Part shown: in pieces, positions 9,911-21,580 of the stretch | Layout of the letters: every line of letters starts with the position of its first letter | How positions within the stretch are numbered: the first letter of the stretch is position 1 | Assembly (NCBI GenBank): GCA_035772405.1 | Contig: JAYKKM010000146.1 | Coordinates: 166,700 to 230,699, forward strand | Origin: Chrysogorgia sp. JL179-B06 | Taxonomy: Eukaryota > Cnidaria > Anthozoa > Scleralcyonacea > Chrysogorgiidae | Length of the DNA stretch: 64,000 nt | Direction: 5' to 3' | Notes under the pieces: model-generated | The model's input: the letters and a program-made list of their open reading frames with translations, nothing else | Told to the model about the DNA's origin: nothing | Databases searched by the model: none | Made by a program: the position numbers and the translations under genes

Positions 9911-10668
9911 AAAGAATATTTAAAATGACAGCCATTATGAAAGAGGTCTATTGCACTTTCAAAGTTGCTAACCTCATTGTCTGCCATTTTGAATTTATTT
10001 TTATATGCATGTGACGTCACAAGCTCATGGGTAAAGCAACATTTTTATCTACAATCGGGAGCAAAATGTCTTGAGACACTTTAACCCAACGGAAGCCACG
10101 CCTTCACGATTCAGCTGAAAGTAGAACTTGATATTTCAACCCCCTCCCTCTGATCAATGTTGATTCTGAGTAAATATTTGATGCGCTTAGCACTTGGCAA
10201 TCATTAATGAGTAACATTGAAACGGGGTGAGGAGATAACATAAAATTAAGTTGTATTTTGTATTCCTTACTGAAAATATTTGAAGTGTCTCAACATTTAT
10301 GCACGCGATTGTAGCCATCCTCATGTGTAAAAAGTCTGAAACTCGAATTTTGTGAATGTCTTCCTTTTTCAATTGAACCACAACAATTTAAAAAGCATTC
10401 CGCGGAAACTCGGCCGTCACCCACATAAAAGTTGCATCATGCAAGTTTACCCAGCTTGTGATGAACTTCGGATGTCAGGATCTTCTTTGGTCAAAATTAG
10501 TTTTTTGCACAAGAAGAGTTTTGTTTACTTTGATTACTTTCGTAACCCTGTTTGTTAATCGGGAAGTGAAAAATGCCGTTTCGATTTTTGTTGCTATTAC
10601 CCTTAAACTTGCTATTACCAGATAAACATTCATTTTGTTTCACTACTTTTAACCCCGTGCATGTAGTA
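9911..10668. other. Intergenic, nothing recognised
   Basis: AT-rich sequence with only short open frames. No splice-consistent exon, RNA gene or clear repeat structure seen. Confidence 0.4.
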
Positions 10669-10958
10669 TTTAAAGTGCCTATGTTTGGGGATTTTACATA
10701 TTCGTAATATTTGGGTCTTCCTGAGCAATATCATAATACATATTATTGTCAGCCGATTGCTGTTAAATTATCGCATGTGATGTCACATTTTTGTGGCAAG
10801 TAACAAAAAATAACTGGTTTGGAATGCCTCTTGTGATATCACATCCGGTAACTTTGACGGCGAAAAACTCCATGAAGATGAAATTTTTGGCTGACAATAT
10901 ATTAATGATTTTGCTCAGGAAGACCCAAATATCCCCAAACGTAAGATAGGTACTTTAA
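10669..10958. mobile_element. MITE with TTTAAAGTGCCTATGTTTGG termini
   Basis: Long imperfect terminal inverted repeats (gtttggggattttacat / atatccccaaac; tttgggtcttcctgagcaa / ttgctcaggaagacccaaa). The two arms fold over most of the length. Confidence 0.75.
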
Positions 10959-11258
10959 GAAATAGAAAACATTTTCCATGTTTCCATACAGTTATAGAAA
11001 TACGAGTGGAGTTTGGAAGAACGAGAAATCGCCTTGCGAGTTCTCCCAATCTTTCATTAGGCCCTGCAGTGGTTTAATAGCAATTTTAGCTCTCGTGATA
11101 AAGTCCGTGATTATACTGTATGCCTTGTTTTATCTCTTTTCCAGTGTAGGTAAATTGTCGGATGAAGATTTCAATTGGGAATGACATTTTCATACATTTT
11201 CATAGATTTGACATTTTCATTTTCACCCACAAGCAAAGCTATTTGTTTTACCAGCTGT

Positions 11259-11562
11259 CAGGGCATTTTTTAACGTTATAACTACTGGGGCATTTACCCC
11301 AGTAGTCCCTTTGATTTGCCCCAGTTGGTTTTTGCCTCAGTAGACTGGGCCCTTTTCATTAATAAAGGTTTCAGGCTTTCAGCTGCCTGCCTTAATAATC
11401 CCTTTGTGTTTAAATCCAAAGTCAGAAATCGTGTTTAAATCAAAAGTCAGAAAGAATGGTCTTAGGTACAGTACTGTACACTAAATTCAGTAAATTGCAT
11501 AGGGAAAAGGGCCCCCTTACATACTTTGCCCCAGTAGTCATAATTCCTTTAAAAATGCCCTG
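11259..11562. mobile_element. hAT-like MITE with 8-bp target duplication
   Basis: The 304-bp element starts cagggcattttttaac and ends taaaaatgccctg. It is flanked by CCAGCTGT at 11251-11258 and 11563-11570, exact. An 8-bp duplication and CAGGG ends fit the hAT superfamily. It contains repeated ccccagtag motifs. Confidence 0.85.
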
Positions 11563-11570
11563 CCAGCTGT

Positions 11571-11973
11571 CACCCGTGTTATAACGCTGTCCGACATTCG
11601 ACGATAAAACTCCTTTATATGTAATTACGTGTGCAAATGTGTAAATAAATGTTTTAAAGAAATCTGTATTTATTGTAAATTAATGTAGAGGAATTTTTGT
11701 GATTTAAAAAAAAATGAGATCGTCGAATAATTAACAGGGAAACATCGACGGTCGATGGAACACAAAACATACTGCTTTCCCGAGATCCCAGTAAATAAGT
11801 GCTTTATTATCACACCAAGTGTCAAAGAAAAAACAAAACGTAAAGACATGAAATATTTTATTCTTCAAACATTAAATTAAATACAATTCAGGCGAAAGGA
11901 CAGTTCATTCCAAAGGTCTATAGATATCGATGAAATTAGATTTTCTCCTATTCATAAAAAATGATAACTTCAC
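11571..11973. other. Intergenic, nothing recognised
   Basis: AT-rich with no exon or RNA signal. Confidence 0.35.
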
Positions 11974-11981
11974 ATGTGAAA

Positions 11982-12723
11982 TAGAGGTGTGCGTCGGATC
12001 GGATTGACGTCTTTGAATCCGAAGGTTTGTCTGAGTTCCCGATCCGATCCGAAGCTAAAAAATGTAATCCGATCCAATCCGAAAACAGTTTATTAAATCC
12101 GATCCGATTCGATGCTAAAAAATCGTAATCCGATCCGATCCGGTCCGAAAAAGCCCGAACATATGTTATCTGCGACCATGCTTAAAATAAAACCAAAACA
12201 AATAAATTGGAGAATAGTGAAAAACCTCATTGACAGTGTTTTACTCATAAACCTAACAAAATAAACAAACTAAACAAACACAATATTCCTATATCCTAAT
12301 TGCTAAATCTAATTATTTAAGAATAATCCATACAACACTAGTGTATTTTTTGTTAACAATACGTTAAAACACGGTTTATAACGCAGTAAAATAATGGGGA
12401 GTGGGGGCATTCTTTGAGCGAAATGTAAGTCGAACGTTTGAATGGAGTAATAATTCTTGTTTTGTCGTAGCTTCTAAGTTCTAAGCCATTGTGAAGCCAT
12501 TTGTAAAAGGAAAAAGCCGAAATAAAGTTGTAGAATATAGCACTTAATATAGCAATTAAATGTTTGCTTGTGAGTTGCAACTATAACAAAATCTGACCCA
12601 ATGCCAGGAAAAAATAAATCCGATCAGACAAAACCCGATCCGATCCGGCAGAAAAACAACAAAATCCGATCCGGGCGCGTGAATTTTTATCCGATCCGAA
12701 TCCGATCCATTCGCGCACCTCTA
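11982..12723. mobile_element. hAT-like non-autonomous element with GATCCGATCC subrepeats
   Basis: The 742-bp element starts tagaggtgtgcg and ends cgcgcacctcta. It is flanked by ATGTGAAA (11974-11981) and ATGTGAAG (12724-12731), an 8-bp duplication with one mismatch. Both subterminal regions carry many copies of the gatccgatcc motif, the sort of clustered subterminal repeat a hAT transposase could bind. The internal ORFs are short and unrecognised. It sits in a larger inverted repeat (gataaaaatatcttta / gatatcatttttatc). Confidence 0.8.
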
Positions 12724-12925
12724 ATGTGAAGATAAAAATATCTTTACTGTGAGCAGTGAAGATATCATTTTTATCTTCATATATGAAGTGGCTATTTCAT
12801 CGATTTCGATATAATAAACACAACATTACATGGCCGCTTGTTGCCAAAGGATGCAAGAATTGTTACGTATAACTAAATCGCTTTGAGACTTCAAAAGTTC
12901 TTACTTCAAAAGAACTTTTTGTACC

Positions 12926-13060
12926 GAACCGAATCATGTGATCTTGTATTTTTCTGTTTTCTTTGATCACTTTGTGGTGATCAACGCCGTGTGTGTGCTG
13001 AAGAAAAACGATCGAATACGAACGACGATAAGCCCTGTTAAACTGAATTATATTTGTTAA
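12926..13060 (+). mobile_element. LTR remnant of a BEL/Pao element
   Basis: The stretch ccgaaccgaatcatgtgatc through aaaaacgatcgaa recurs at 28409-28507. Its position immediately before gag-like sequence here, and after integrase sequence there, marks it as LTR. Confidence 0.7.
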
Positions 13061-13075
13061 TATACAACCTCTGTC

Positions 13076-13830
13076 TTGACGTCGACGACAAAGAAGTCAA
13101 CGAAATGGCAACATTCCCCCTTCCACGAATACGAGCCGGCGGCAACAGATCATCTCAAAGAACTCGACGAACAAGCAAGGGAAATCCGCGACCAAGGGAG
13201 AATGAAGACGATTTGTGCGATATTAAACGAAAAGAAAGACATTCTGCAGGAACTCGACGAAAACTGGTATTTCATGCGAGATAGAAGATATTGAAGGGGA
13301 AATCGAAGAAGCCGAAGAAATAATGTCCCGTATTCTAGATATACAGAGGATTATTGTCGAGAAAAACAACGTTACGAAACCCGAAACCAAAATTGTCGTC
13401 ACCAAGTCTTATGATATCCATGTCGAGCAAGTATTGCCAAATCCCGAAACTGCTACAGGTACGTCGAACACAATTCAATCCCTATAAATCCATCGCTTAA
13501 TCTCAGTTCGCCTTAGAGGGAAATAACTCAAGTCACCCGTTCGAGATTGCCAAAACTTGAGTTGCAGAAATTTAGGTGTGAAAGTTAATCCCGAAAGCCG
13601 CCTCGTTGACCACTCAAGAGAGACGTGGAAACGGATCGATTCAATGCGCTTATTTCCAAGAATATCACTTCTGCATCGTGTGACCGAGTTATCGATATAA
13701 TTGAGCGAAAGGAGATTCTAAGGAGAGACAGACGATGCTTCATCTGCCTTGGGAAAAATCATCGAAGTGCCCAATGCGACCCGAACAAGAAGTGCCGACG
13801 CTGTCGTGGGGGACACCACAGTCAGATACC
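13076..13830 (+). pseudogene. BEL/Pao gag remnant with zinc knuckle
   Basis: A frame from about 13076 reads into coiled, charged gag-like sequence (LKELDEQAREIRDQ) and shifts to EIEEAEEIMSRILDIQ near 13290. At 13540 LPKLELQKF is the hallmark before the BEL DUF1759 region, but that region is missing; instead a Cys-rich motif CFICLGKNHRSAQC...CRRCRGGHH follows at 13735-13815. So the copy has an internal deletion and frameshifts. Confidence 0.65.
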
Positions 13831-14089
13831 CAACGAAATGACCACCTCCATGGCAAAGTCGATGACCAAAATGGAACGAGGGAACAAGGACAAGAAAACA
13901 GCTCTCGAACATCGACTACGATTGACCAACCTGATCAAGCCATAATGAAGGTCGATATGAAGTTACTCCAATCTCGGACGGTTATGCCACGGAATTGGTA
14001 CTCCTTGATTACGGGACTTTCTCGGTTGACATCTTCAAACCAGAGGAACTTCAACATCTTATCATCAGGGGCGATTTGGATTTTCGATA

Positions 14090-14335
14090 TCAGCGACAAT
14101 TCCAATGGGACAACCCCTGAACTTCACAACGGTGTCGAAAATGCGCGGAACTAGATTTAGACCCTTCTCTAGAGTCGTTCAGTGATAGGTCATCCTTTCC
14201 CGACTTGGCAGAGCCACCAAAAACTACTCTGAGCTTCGTTGTTTCCTTGTCTTCGCGAAGTACCCCATGATGAGGTAGGAAATGGCTGTTTTCTTCGGTA
14301 TCAACTGCTGGTTCTATAATTGCCATCCTTTCCTA
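14090..14335 (-). pseudogene. BEL/Pao reverse transcriptase N-terminal fragment, inverted
   Basis: The minus-strand frame contains FLPHHGVLREDKETTKLRVV and the LSLND box, typical of BEL reverse transcriptase start. It is in opposite orientation to the gag at 13076-13830, so this copy was rearranged. No catalytic palm motif remains. Confidence 0.65.
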
Positions 14336-17300
14336 ATCCTTGATTATTCCATCTTAATCCTTTTGCAATGACTTGTCGTTATTGAGACGCGATCGGAGTT
14401 GATGACATAGCCACCCGTTTGGTCTCACGCCAAGTCCTGTCATCCTATCTAGCACTATTCATCATCTCCCAATGCACAGAAACAGAGCCGGAGATCGTTT
14501 CGTTGTTAACAGATTCCCTTTATTAAGATTCTATAGCTTTGGGGTGGTTTATTTCTCAAGAAAACGTTCGCCAAAGGTTTAGGACCTTTGTTGTTTTGGG
14601 GTCGGTTACAATCCAATAACTAGGAGGCTGGTACGAGGTTTCAACGTACAATGATGTACAGGGCCGCGAATGGTCTGGGAACGAGAATGAATGATGTAAC
14701 CAAATTTCGTGATGGCCAGGGCAATTTGGTTTGCGCAAAATGAACATGATTTCTTCTAAATACTGTAATAAATTCACAGTCCTATAGTCTTGACCATGCC
14801 ATGTCTGTGACTGTGCAGTTGACAAACGGTGTTTTGCTCAGCGAGAGCCCTGGGGCAGTTACCAGCGAAAATGGCCGACAGTTTAGCCGAGAAGCACATG
14901 TCTTATTTTAATAGACCAGATGGTGGTATTCACAACGCCTAAACCTCAACACAAGCTACCAGGTTAGCGTATTTTATAGCAAGGTAAGTGCGGCTTTTTC
15001 TTGTTAATATATTGGACTCTAGAGAACGCTTTTGTTTACCATATTTACCGCAATCATATTTTAATAATGACACGTTCTATAAATATCCGCCTGCTTTTTC
15101 ATATTTAAATGAGTCCAGGTGCTCTTGAAGCGGACACAACTGAATTAATCGGACCAAAAGTTTAAAATTTTTAAAGTAGGTTTGTAGTTTGACTGCATAT
15201 GGAACGTAGGTAAACGAAAAAGCGTCAAATTAACCCGAAATTTCGGTTTTGTTGACCAGTTGGCGATGCGACTCCAAACAAGAGCCTTATGCTTCAGTTA
15301 ACCCGTTAAGCCGCAGTATCAGCCTACAAACTATCCTTATTGGTCTGCAAACATTTCTAATAGTACTAGTTTGATGAACTTCTTTTAAAAACAAGTCCGT
15401 TTATCTTTGGTGATCATTTCCGTTATTCTCATTACCTTTATTATTAAGAGAATTTGGTTACTGATCACCCTGGCCATAAAGTATATTGAATCTTATGATC
15501 ATCTGTAGGTCAACAATTTAACGTCGACTAGTGTAGGTTAATCATGTCGATAAATTTTCACACCTACACCTTGAACACTGTAGGTGTAGGGGGGATAGGG
15601 GAAGGCCACCAAATATTTTCAAAAGCATGTTATTAATAAACAGTAGAAAACAATTAGAATAACTGGAATGCTTTGCCGAAACCACTACAAAGAAATCACC
15701 TTTTTCGGATTTTTCGTTGTTTGACCATGATTGTAAGTAAAATGAAGGCTGCATATGTAGCTGTCTTTCGTACAGACAAACCCATCACCACAACAGCATG
15801 CCCTATCCACAAGAAGAAACAGGGAAGCGAGGAATAGCAATACCACCTTCTGTCTCTAATCGACCTGGATACTGAGAATCAATATTACAACTACCCGAAG
15901 CCAGGGCCTGCACTCAATTTTACAGGGGGGTGTAAGCTCACTTCAACCGATTGACGCACAACCCTGTACCGACTACCGGTACATCCTATCAATTGAAGCT
16001 TGTCAAAATATTTTCTTTCTGTTGGTGAAATGGTTAATTAGTCCTACGTTAATAACACACTCTCAATACGGAATGAAAACATGATGACATTTTAATAAAT
16101 TTATGTATTTGGTGTTCTCTTATTACATTTACATATAAATAAAAATATGTTAATAACATCAACATTAGATTTGTGAGTCTTAAATTTGGTAGTTTGAAAT
16201 TAATTTAAACTGATAAGTGCTAAAAGTTAATGATTCTACTTGTCCGTGTTATACTTCTGCCAACTAAAATATAACTTTTGCCAACTAAAATATAACTTCT
16301 GCTGACTAAAATATATAACCCCCAGTGTCTGAGGCTATTATGTTTCTTTTGTTTGTCCAAAAAGTTGTTATTTTTAGAATGTGTTCCTCTGGGCACATAG
16401 TGTGAAAAAGGTGGAAGCTTTTAAAAAGTGGATTTACTGATTTATATCACAGATTTGTCAGAGACTAGCAGCAAGATGTCCAAGAACATTCAGATCAAAT
16501 TGTTTTAATACAGGCTGCCTTTCACTCACAAAAAGTTGCATGAGCAGTTGATTGCACTACAGGTGCGGCATTGAAAAGTATGAAATGGTATGGTATAATG
16601 CGTGCATCACCTTTTTTGGCACCGGTACTACAAATACTGGCAACAATTAACAATGACACAATACAGTTTTTATTTAGCAGTTAAAGTTCTATAAAAATAT
16701 GAAACAATGCTGTTCATTTACATTTTTGTTAAATTAATGTAGTAGATCAATTCAATATACATATACTATATGCAATCAATGTACTAGATGCTGATTGCAT
16801 CTAGTTTTATTCAATGTTTTAAATGACACTATCTATTTCATCAGTGAGAAAACTCGTTATCAAAGACAGGGTTAGTATTGCTTTCATTGCAACAAGTCTC
16901 TTACAGTTTTCCATTGGATATTAATGAATTACTACTTCCTTAATCCAGTGGGTAAAGACTAGCTTCTTGAACAACATATTTGATTGGTCGTTTTCCAACC
17001 TTTTTATCCAATCGGAAACAAGAACCTAGTAAACACGCCCACTGGTTAGGATCTTGTTATACAATGGTTAGTAACCAAAATTAACTTCTACTAGCTATGT
17101 GATGACTCCATCCAACCTCTGTCTCTTTGCTAGTAGACATGATCTCCTCAGCTTTTTAATATTGAGGTAGATCTTGACCACATGGTTTATAATCTCATCT
17201 TCATAAACAAGCAGTGATTTGTGTATAGTTCGATGGTGCATAGATAGTCTGACAAAATGTTTCCATTCAATACGTTATGGCAGCTCGCTCCATTCATGAT

Positions 17301-18104
17301 CATCATCTTTGTTTTACCAGCCATTTGCTATGTTTACCAGTGCTATAACAGTTACTTTTATTTTGTAACTAGTTAGTTACATTAGGATAAATGGTTACAA
17401 AGTTACATTCCTTGGTTTCAGTTACCGGTATTGAAACTGGGAACGAAGTTGGCACTGGACACTGGTAATTACATGTACTATTATACAGTACACTGTACTG
17501 ACCAATTATACACTGTACTGACCAAATCAATACAAGTTGTGACTTAAAAAAAGTAAAGCCATAAAAAGTAAATGCATGGACATGTTTTTGACGCAAATTT
17601 GATAACAAAGTTAGGCAAGCCGATCACTCCTTTTGGTGAACAAAGTAAACAAGTTGGCATGTTTGTGATTTAAAATGGAACATATATTAGCCAAATATAG
17701 CCATGGAATAGCGACCAACTGCGAACACATCTTGCTGTGTTTATACTATATCATCAAGTTCCTGCAGGCTGTAGGGTCAGTGCATTGACTAAGGAAGAGG
17801 ACAACCGCACACATACAGTATATATATTGACCAGAATGCATTGTAGAAACTTCAAACAGAGATAAGACCCTGGGGCCTCCTGGGTTTGTCCTGCTTTTAT
17901 ATATTCACTGTACATTCTCTCAATATGCCCAGACATCTTGGCCTACTCCTGCAAACATTGTGGCCTACAGTACTCCTGCAAACAGTATGCCTATTGTCAA
18001 CAGTACTGAGTTGCCCTGATTACTTCCTCTCTTTCAAAGATGTATTGCACATTAATGTAGTCATCCTCAAGTCTGTTCTTTGCGTGTGTCACCAATCGCT
18101 CACT
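14336..18104. other. Long stretch with almost no recognisable content
   Basis: No splice-consistent coding exon, RNA gene or terminal-repeat element found. Minor items: a 24-bp threefold direct repeat (ccaactaaaatataactt) at 16258-16320, and a short ORF from 14871 (MADSLAEKHMSYFNRP) that could be a first exon but has no supporting partner. The minus-strand ORFs at 14556, 15542 and 17369 look random. Confidence 0.4.
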
Positions 18105-18300
18105 TCTTTGAGTTTCAGAAGGTTACAGGTTGTACACATACATGTATGTAACCTTTACTTATCATCTTAGTCCATGTATCTCAATAGTTAGAGCATCTCA
18201 CTAGTCATCATCAGGTTACAGGTTGTACACATACAGTACAGTATGTAACTTTCACTCATCATCTTAGTCCATGTAGCTCAATTGTTAGAGCATCTCACTA

Positions 18301-18913
18301 CACCTTTGCCATGTCAATTTCATAAATTTCCAGTGAATTTCAGATAATTCAGATCAACTTCAGATAGTTCCAACTGCATTTCAGAATAGTACAAATTTAT
18401 ATTTCAGAACTTAATCTCATTTTATTACATATCAATTCCGCAATACAACAAAAACCAAACAAATAACCGATAACAATGTAACCATAACAAAATATGGACA
18501 TATATCACAGGCTCATTCAGTTCAAAATTATATCATGAGTCAGTCAAAAACATCAAACTGAGAATACAGTACATGTTTCACTGCATGAACTGAGTTGTAA
18601 TGATCATGAAGCTCGCAGATGCTGTTTATAAACCTAAAATGCGGACAAACAAACGAAAATCGACTCTCAAGGGATTTAAAAAGGATTTTTTCTATTTGGG
18701 ATCCAGAATTAATGAAAAATGCGGACAAAAATGGCAGCACTGATGTCCGCTGTACTGAGCGCTATTCATACAGCAATTAGAACAATCCTAATTTCATTTG
18801 GAAATATCTGAAATTCACATGTAAATTTCTGAATATCATTTGAAAACGTCTGAAATTCAATTGGAAAATCTGAAAATCATTTGGACATTTCCGAATTTGA
18901 CTTGGCAAAGGTG
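18301..18913. mobile_element. Tc1/mariner-type MITE with TA duplication inside the array
   Basis: The ends cacctttgccatgtcaatt and aatttgacttggcaaaggtg are inverted. Comparison with uninterrupted units (ctcactagtcatcag) shows exact insertion at TA, duplicated at both edges. Many gaaatttcagat-like subrepeats occupy both arms. Confidence 0.8.
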
Positions 18914-18923
18914 TAGTCATCAG

Positions 18924-19068
18924 GGGCCGGTTGTATAAAAAAGTGATTACCTTAATCATGATTAGTGCTTAATTTTAGCCAATCAGGGCCACTGTTTGAT
19001 AACTTAATCATGATTTAATCACCCGACGAGTGATTAAATCATGATTAAGAGTTTTATACAACCGGCCC
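18924..19068. mobile_element. 145-bp MITE GGGCCGGTTGTATAAAA with 3-bp duplication
   Basis: Near-perfect inverted arms (gggccggttgtataaaa ... ttttatacaaccggccc) with internal taatcatgatta motifs. The array consensus catcagaagg shows CAG duplicated at both sides. A 3-bp duplication would fit a PIF/Harbinger type, though CAG is not the usual TWA. Confidence 0.8.
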
Positions 19069-19849
19069 CAGAAGGTTACAGGTTGTACACAGTGTAACCT
19101 TCACTCATCTTAGTCCATGTAGCTCAATAGTTAGAGCATCTCACTTGTCATCAGAAGGTCACAAGTTGTACAAATATGCAAATCTAACCTTCACTCACCA
19201 ATCTTAGCCCTGTAGTCCATGTACTGTAGCTCAATATTTAGTGCATCTCACTTGTCATCAGAAGGTCACAAGTTGTACAAATATGCAAATATAACCTTCA
19301 CTCACCAATCTTAGCCCTGTAGTCCATGTACTGTAGCTCAATATTTAGTGCATCTCACTTGTCATCAGAAGGTCACAAGTTGTACAAATATGCAAATCTA
19401 ACCTTCACTCACCAATCTTAGCCCTGTAGTCCATGTACTGTAGCTCAATATTTAGTGCATCTCACTTGTCATCAGAAGGTCACAAGTTGTACAAATATGC
19501 AAATATAACCTTCACTCACCAATCTTAGCCCTGTAGTCCATGTAGCTCCATATTTAGTGCATCTCACTTGTCATCAGAAGGTCACAAGTTGTACAAATAT
19601 GCAAATATAACCTTCACTCACCAATCTTAGCCCTGTAGTCCATGTAGCTCCATATTTAGTGCATCTTCCTGGTCACTAGAAGGTTTCAGGTTGTACAGTA
19701 AATGTATAACCACTCATTATCTGTGTACTTCTAACTCAATGGTTAGAGCATGTATCGCACTGGTCATCAGAAGGTCACACTAAATTACACACCTCCACTC
19801 AACATCTCAGTCCTTACAACTAAATGGCTAGAGAATAAGAGTATATCTG

Positions 19850-20515
19850 AAGGTTACACGTTGTAAATATGTAACCTCCATTCAACTTATAATCTCAGTC
19901 CATGTAACTTCAAAGGATCAACCTCTATTAACTATGTCCTGCATCCTTTGACACTACTTTCCCATTCTTTCCCATTGGCACTACTACGTTATGGATACCG
20001 AGCTGGTAAATGGTAAAACACCTTTCTTTGGTACAAGGTGTGATCTTCGGTATTAAAGTGGTACCTTTCGCAAGGAGACAGCTACGTAATTTAGCTCTCT
20101 CGCCATAAGAGTAAACCTTACACCACACTTATGAAAATCATATTAGCACTGTACCGTAGTGTTGTTATCAGAGTTGATGATAGAATACCCACCGCGATTC
20201 AGTTCGTTTTCATCATTTTCGTTTCTTTCCGTCGAAGTTCACCATAAAAATAAACGTTTTAACTAAGATTAACTGATGGGATACGAGTTCATGATCATTT
20301 CATTTGTACATGGTCAAATACGTTTACCGTTCGTTCTCCCCATGGGTTGTCCCATTGCTTCGACGACGACTGCTGGCAGACAATACCTATAGCGCAGTCT
20401 CGGATATTTTGTTTACGCGATTGGACGATCGTCAAGCTCATATTCTCAGAGTAATGTTTCTGAGTCCTTGACAGGAATCGAATCTGTAACCTTCTGATTG
20501 CCTGTAGCTCAATGG
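19850..20515. repeat. Segmental duplication, copy 1 (without U6)
   Basis: From acacgttgtaaatatgtaac through aggaatcgaatctgtaacc it matches 20515-21545 in order. Copy 1 joins gagttgatgatagaatac directly to ccaccgcgattcag, without the U6 block. Confidence 0.8.
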
Positions 20516-20955
20516 TTACACGTTGTAAATATGTAACCTACATGCTTATGATCAGTCCATGTAACCTCCATTTAACTTATGATCTCAGTGTATATATAAC
20601 TTCAAAATTTCAACCTCTATTAACTTTGTCCATCCTTTGACACTACTTTCCCATTCTTTCCCAAGTAAATGGTAAAACACCTTTCTTTGGTACAAGGTGT
20701 GATCTTCCGTATTAAAGTCGCAAGGAGACACCTCTCCTAAGGTAAACCTTACACCACTCTAACTTGAATCAAAGGCTATCCTTTTCTATTTGATGACTAA
20801 ATCATCTTAGCACTGTACCGTAGTGTTGTTAACAGAGTTGATGTTACGGAGTATTCAGCCAGCTATATTGTCCCCAAAACATACACCCATATCCATAGCT
20901 TTCCCATTCACGCCTCAAACGCCTCCCGGAGGTTTCCACTGGAAGAAAAATGTCG

Positions 20956-21005
20956 AAAAATTTGGAACGCTTCACGAATTTGCGTGTCATCCTTGCGCAG
21001 GGGCC

Positions 21006-21046
<41 letters not shown>

Positions 21047-21062
21047 TTGCCGAAGCAAGCAC
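20956..21062 (-). ncRNA. U6: U6 spliceosomal snRNA
   Basis: The minus strand reads as a full-length 107-nt U6: 5' gtgcttgcttcggcaacaca, the ACAGAGA box in gatacagagaagattagcat, the U4-pairing and internal stem-loop segment ggcccctgcgcaaggatgac, and a 3' end running into five Ts. All core positions I can compare with metazoan U6 agree apart from a few in the 5' stem. A TATA-like gataaaag sits at about -31 to -24, as in type 3 RNA polymerase III promoters. It looks functional; U6 pseudogenes are common but usually lack the upstream box. Confidence 0.92.
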
Positions 21063-21086
21063 ATCTAAGTAAGAAAATCGTCTCAC

Positions 21087-21094
21087 TTTTATCA
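21087..21094 (-). promoter_or_regulatory. TATA-like box of the U6 gene
   Basis: Minus-strand gataaaag at about -31 to -24 from the U6 5' end. The position is right for a gene-external polymerase III promoter. No proximal sequence element could be assigned by eye. Confidence 0.55.
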
Positions 21095-21500
21095 CCATTA
21101 CGACACTGATGCAGGATACATGTGGGAGCGAATTCTTGTGAATAAATTACCTGGAAAACTCCAAAGTTCCGTCCTATTTCGTTCATTCCATGTGTTTTCC
21201 GTATCCCACCGCGATTCAGTTCATTCCTCATCCTTTTCGCTTCTTTCCATCGAAGTTCACGATAAAAATAAACGTTTTAAGTAAGATTAACCGATGGCGT
21301 ACGAGTTATTGGTTGTCAGTCAGTCGATCGACGGTCATTTCATTTACGCATGCTCATATACGTTTGCCGTTCGTTATCCCCAACTGGTTGTCCCATTGAC
21401 GACTGCTGGCAGACAATAGTGCGGTTTCGGATATTTGGTTTATGTAAGTAAGACGATACATGGACGATAGTTAAGCTCATCTCCTCAGAGTAATGTTTCT

Positions 21501-21573
21501 GAGTCCCGGACAGGAATCGAACCTGTAACCTTCTGATTACCGGTGAGATGTTCTAACCATTGAGTTACGGAGA
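21501..21573 (-). tRNA. tRNA-like sequence, probably SINE or pseudogene
   Basis: The minus strand has A box (gtaactcaatggttagaac) and B box (ggttacaggttcgattcc). The anticodon arm would give loop ccggtaa (GGT, Thr) but with a C-C mismatch, and the acceptor arms do not pair well. It resembles the units of the 18.1-19.9 kb array. Confidence 0.5.
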
Positions 21574-21580
21574 TGGAGAG

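Larger units (their letters stand above)
18105..19880 (+). repeat. tRNA-related tandem array, 107-bp core unit
   Basis: The best-kept units start gaaggtcacaagttgtac at 19154, 19261, 19368, 19475 and 19577 (period 107, last step 102). Each contains a degenerate A box (gtagctcaatatttagtgc) and B box-like ggtcacaagttgtac. Flanking, more diverged units retain gtagctcaatagttagagc and ggttacaggttgtac, closer to a tRNA. Two MITEs interrupt it. Confidence 0.8.
20515..21580. repeat. Segmental duplication, copy 2 (with U6 block)
   Basis: Tandem relative of 19850-20515. It carries an extra stretch of about 360 bp (roughly 20842-21203) that holds the U6 snRNA gene, and ends in a tRNA-like sequence at 21501-21573. 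Confidence 0.8.

Noticed and set aside
14871..14942. Small ORF MADSLAEKHMSYFNRP as a first exon
   Set aside because: Ends at a stop after 23 codons, with no supporting partner exon nearby.
18105..19880. CRISPR-like array of regular repeats
   Set aside because: Units are contiguous 107-bp repeats without unique spacers, and the genome is eukaryotic.
19905..20160. Another spliceosomal or spliced-leader RNA in the duplicated segment
   Set aside because: Checked against U1, U2, U4, U5, U11 and U12 core motifs from memory; none fit.
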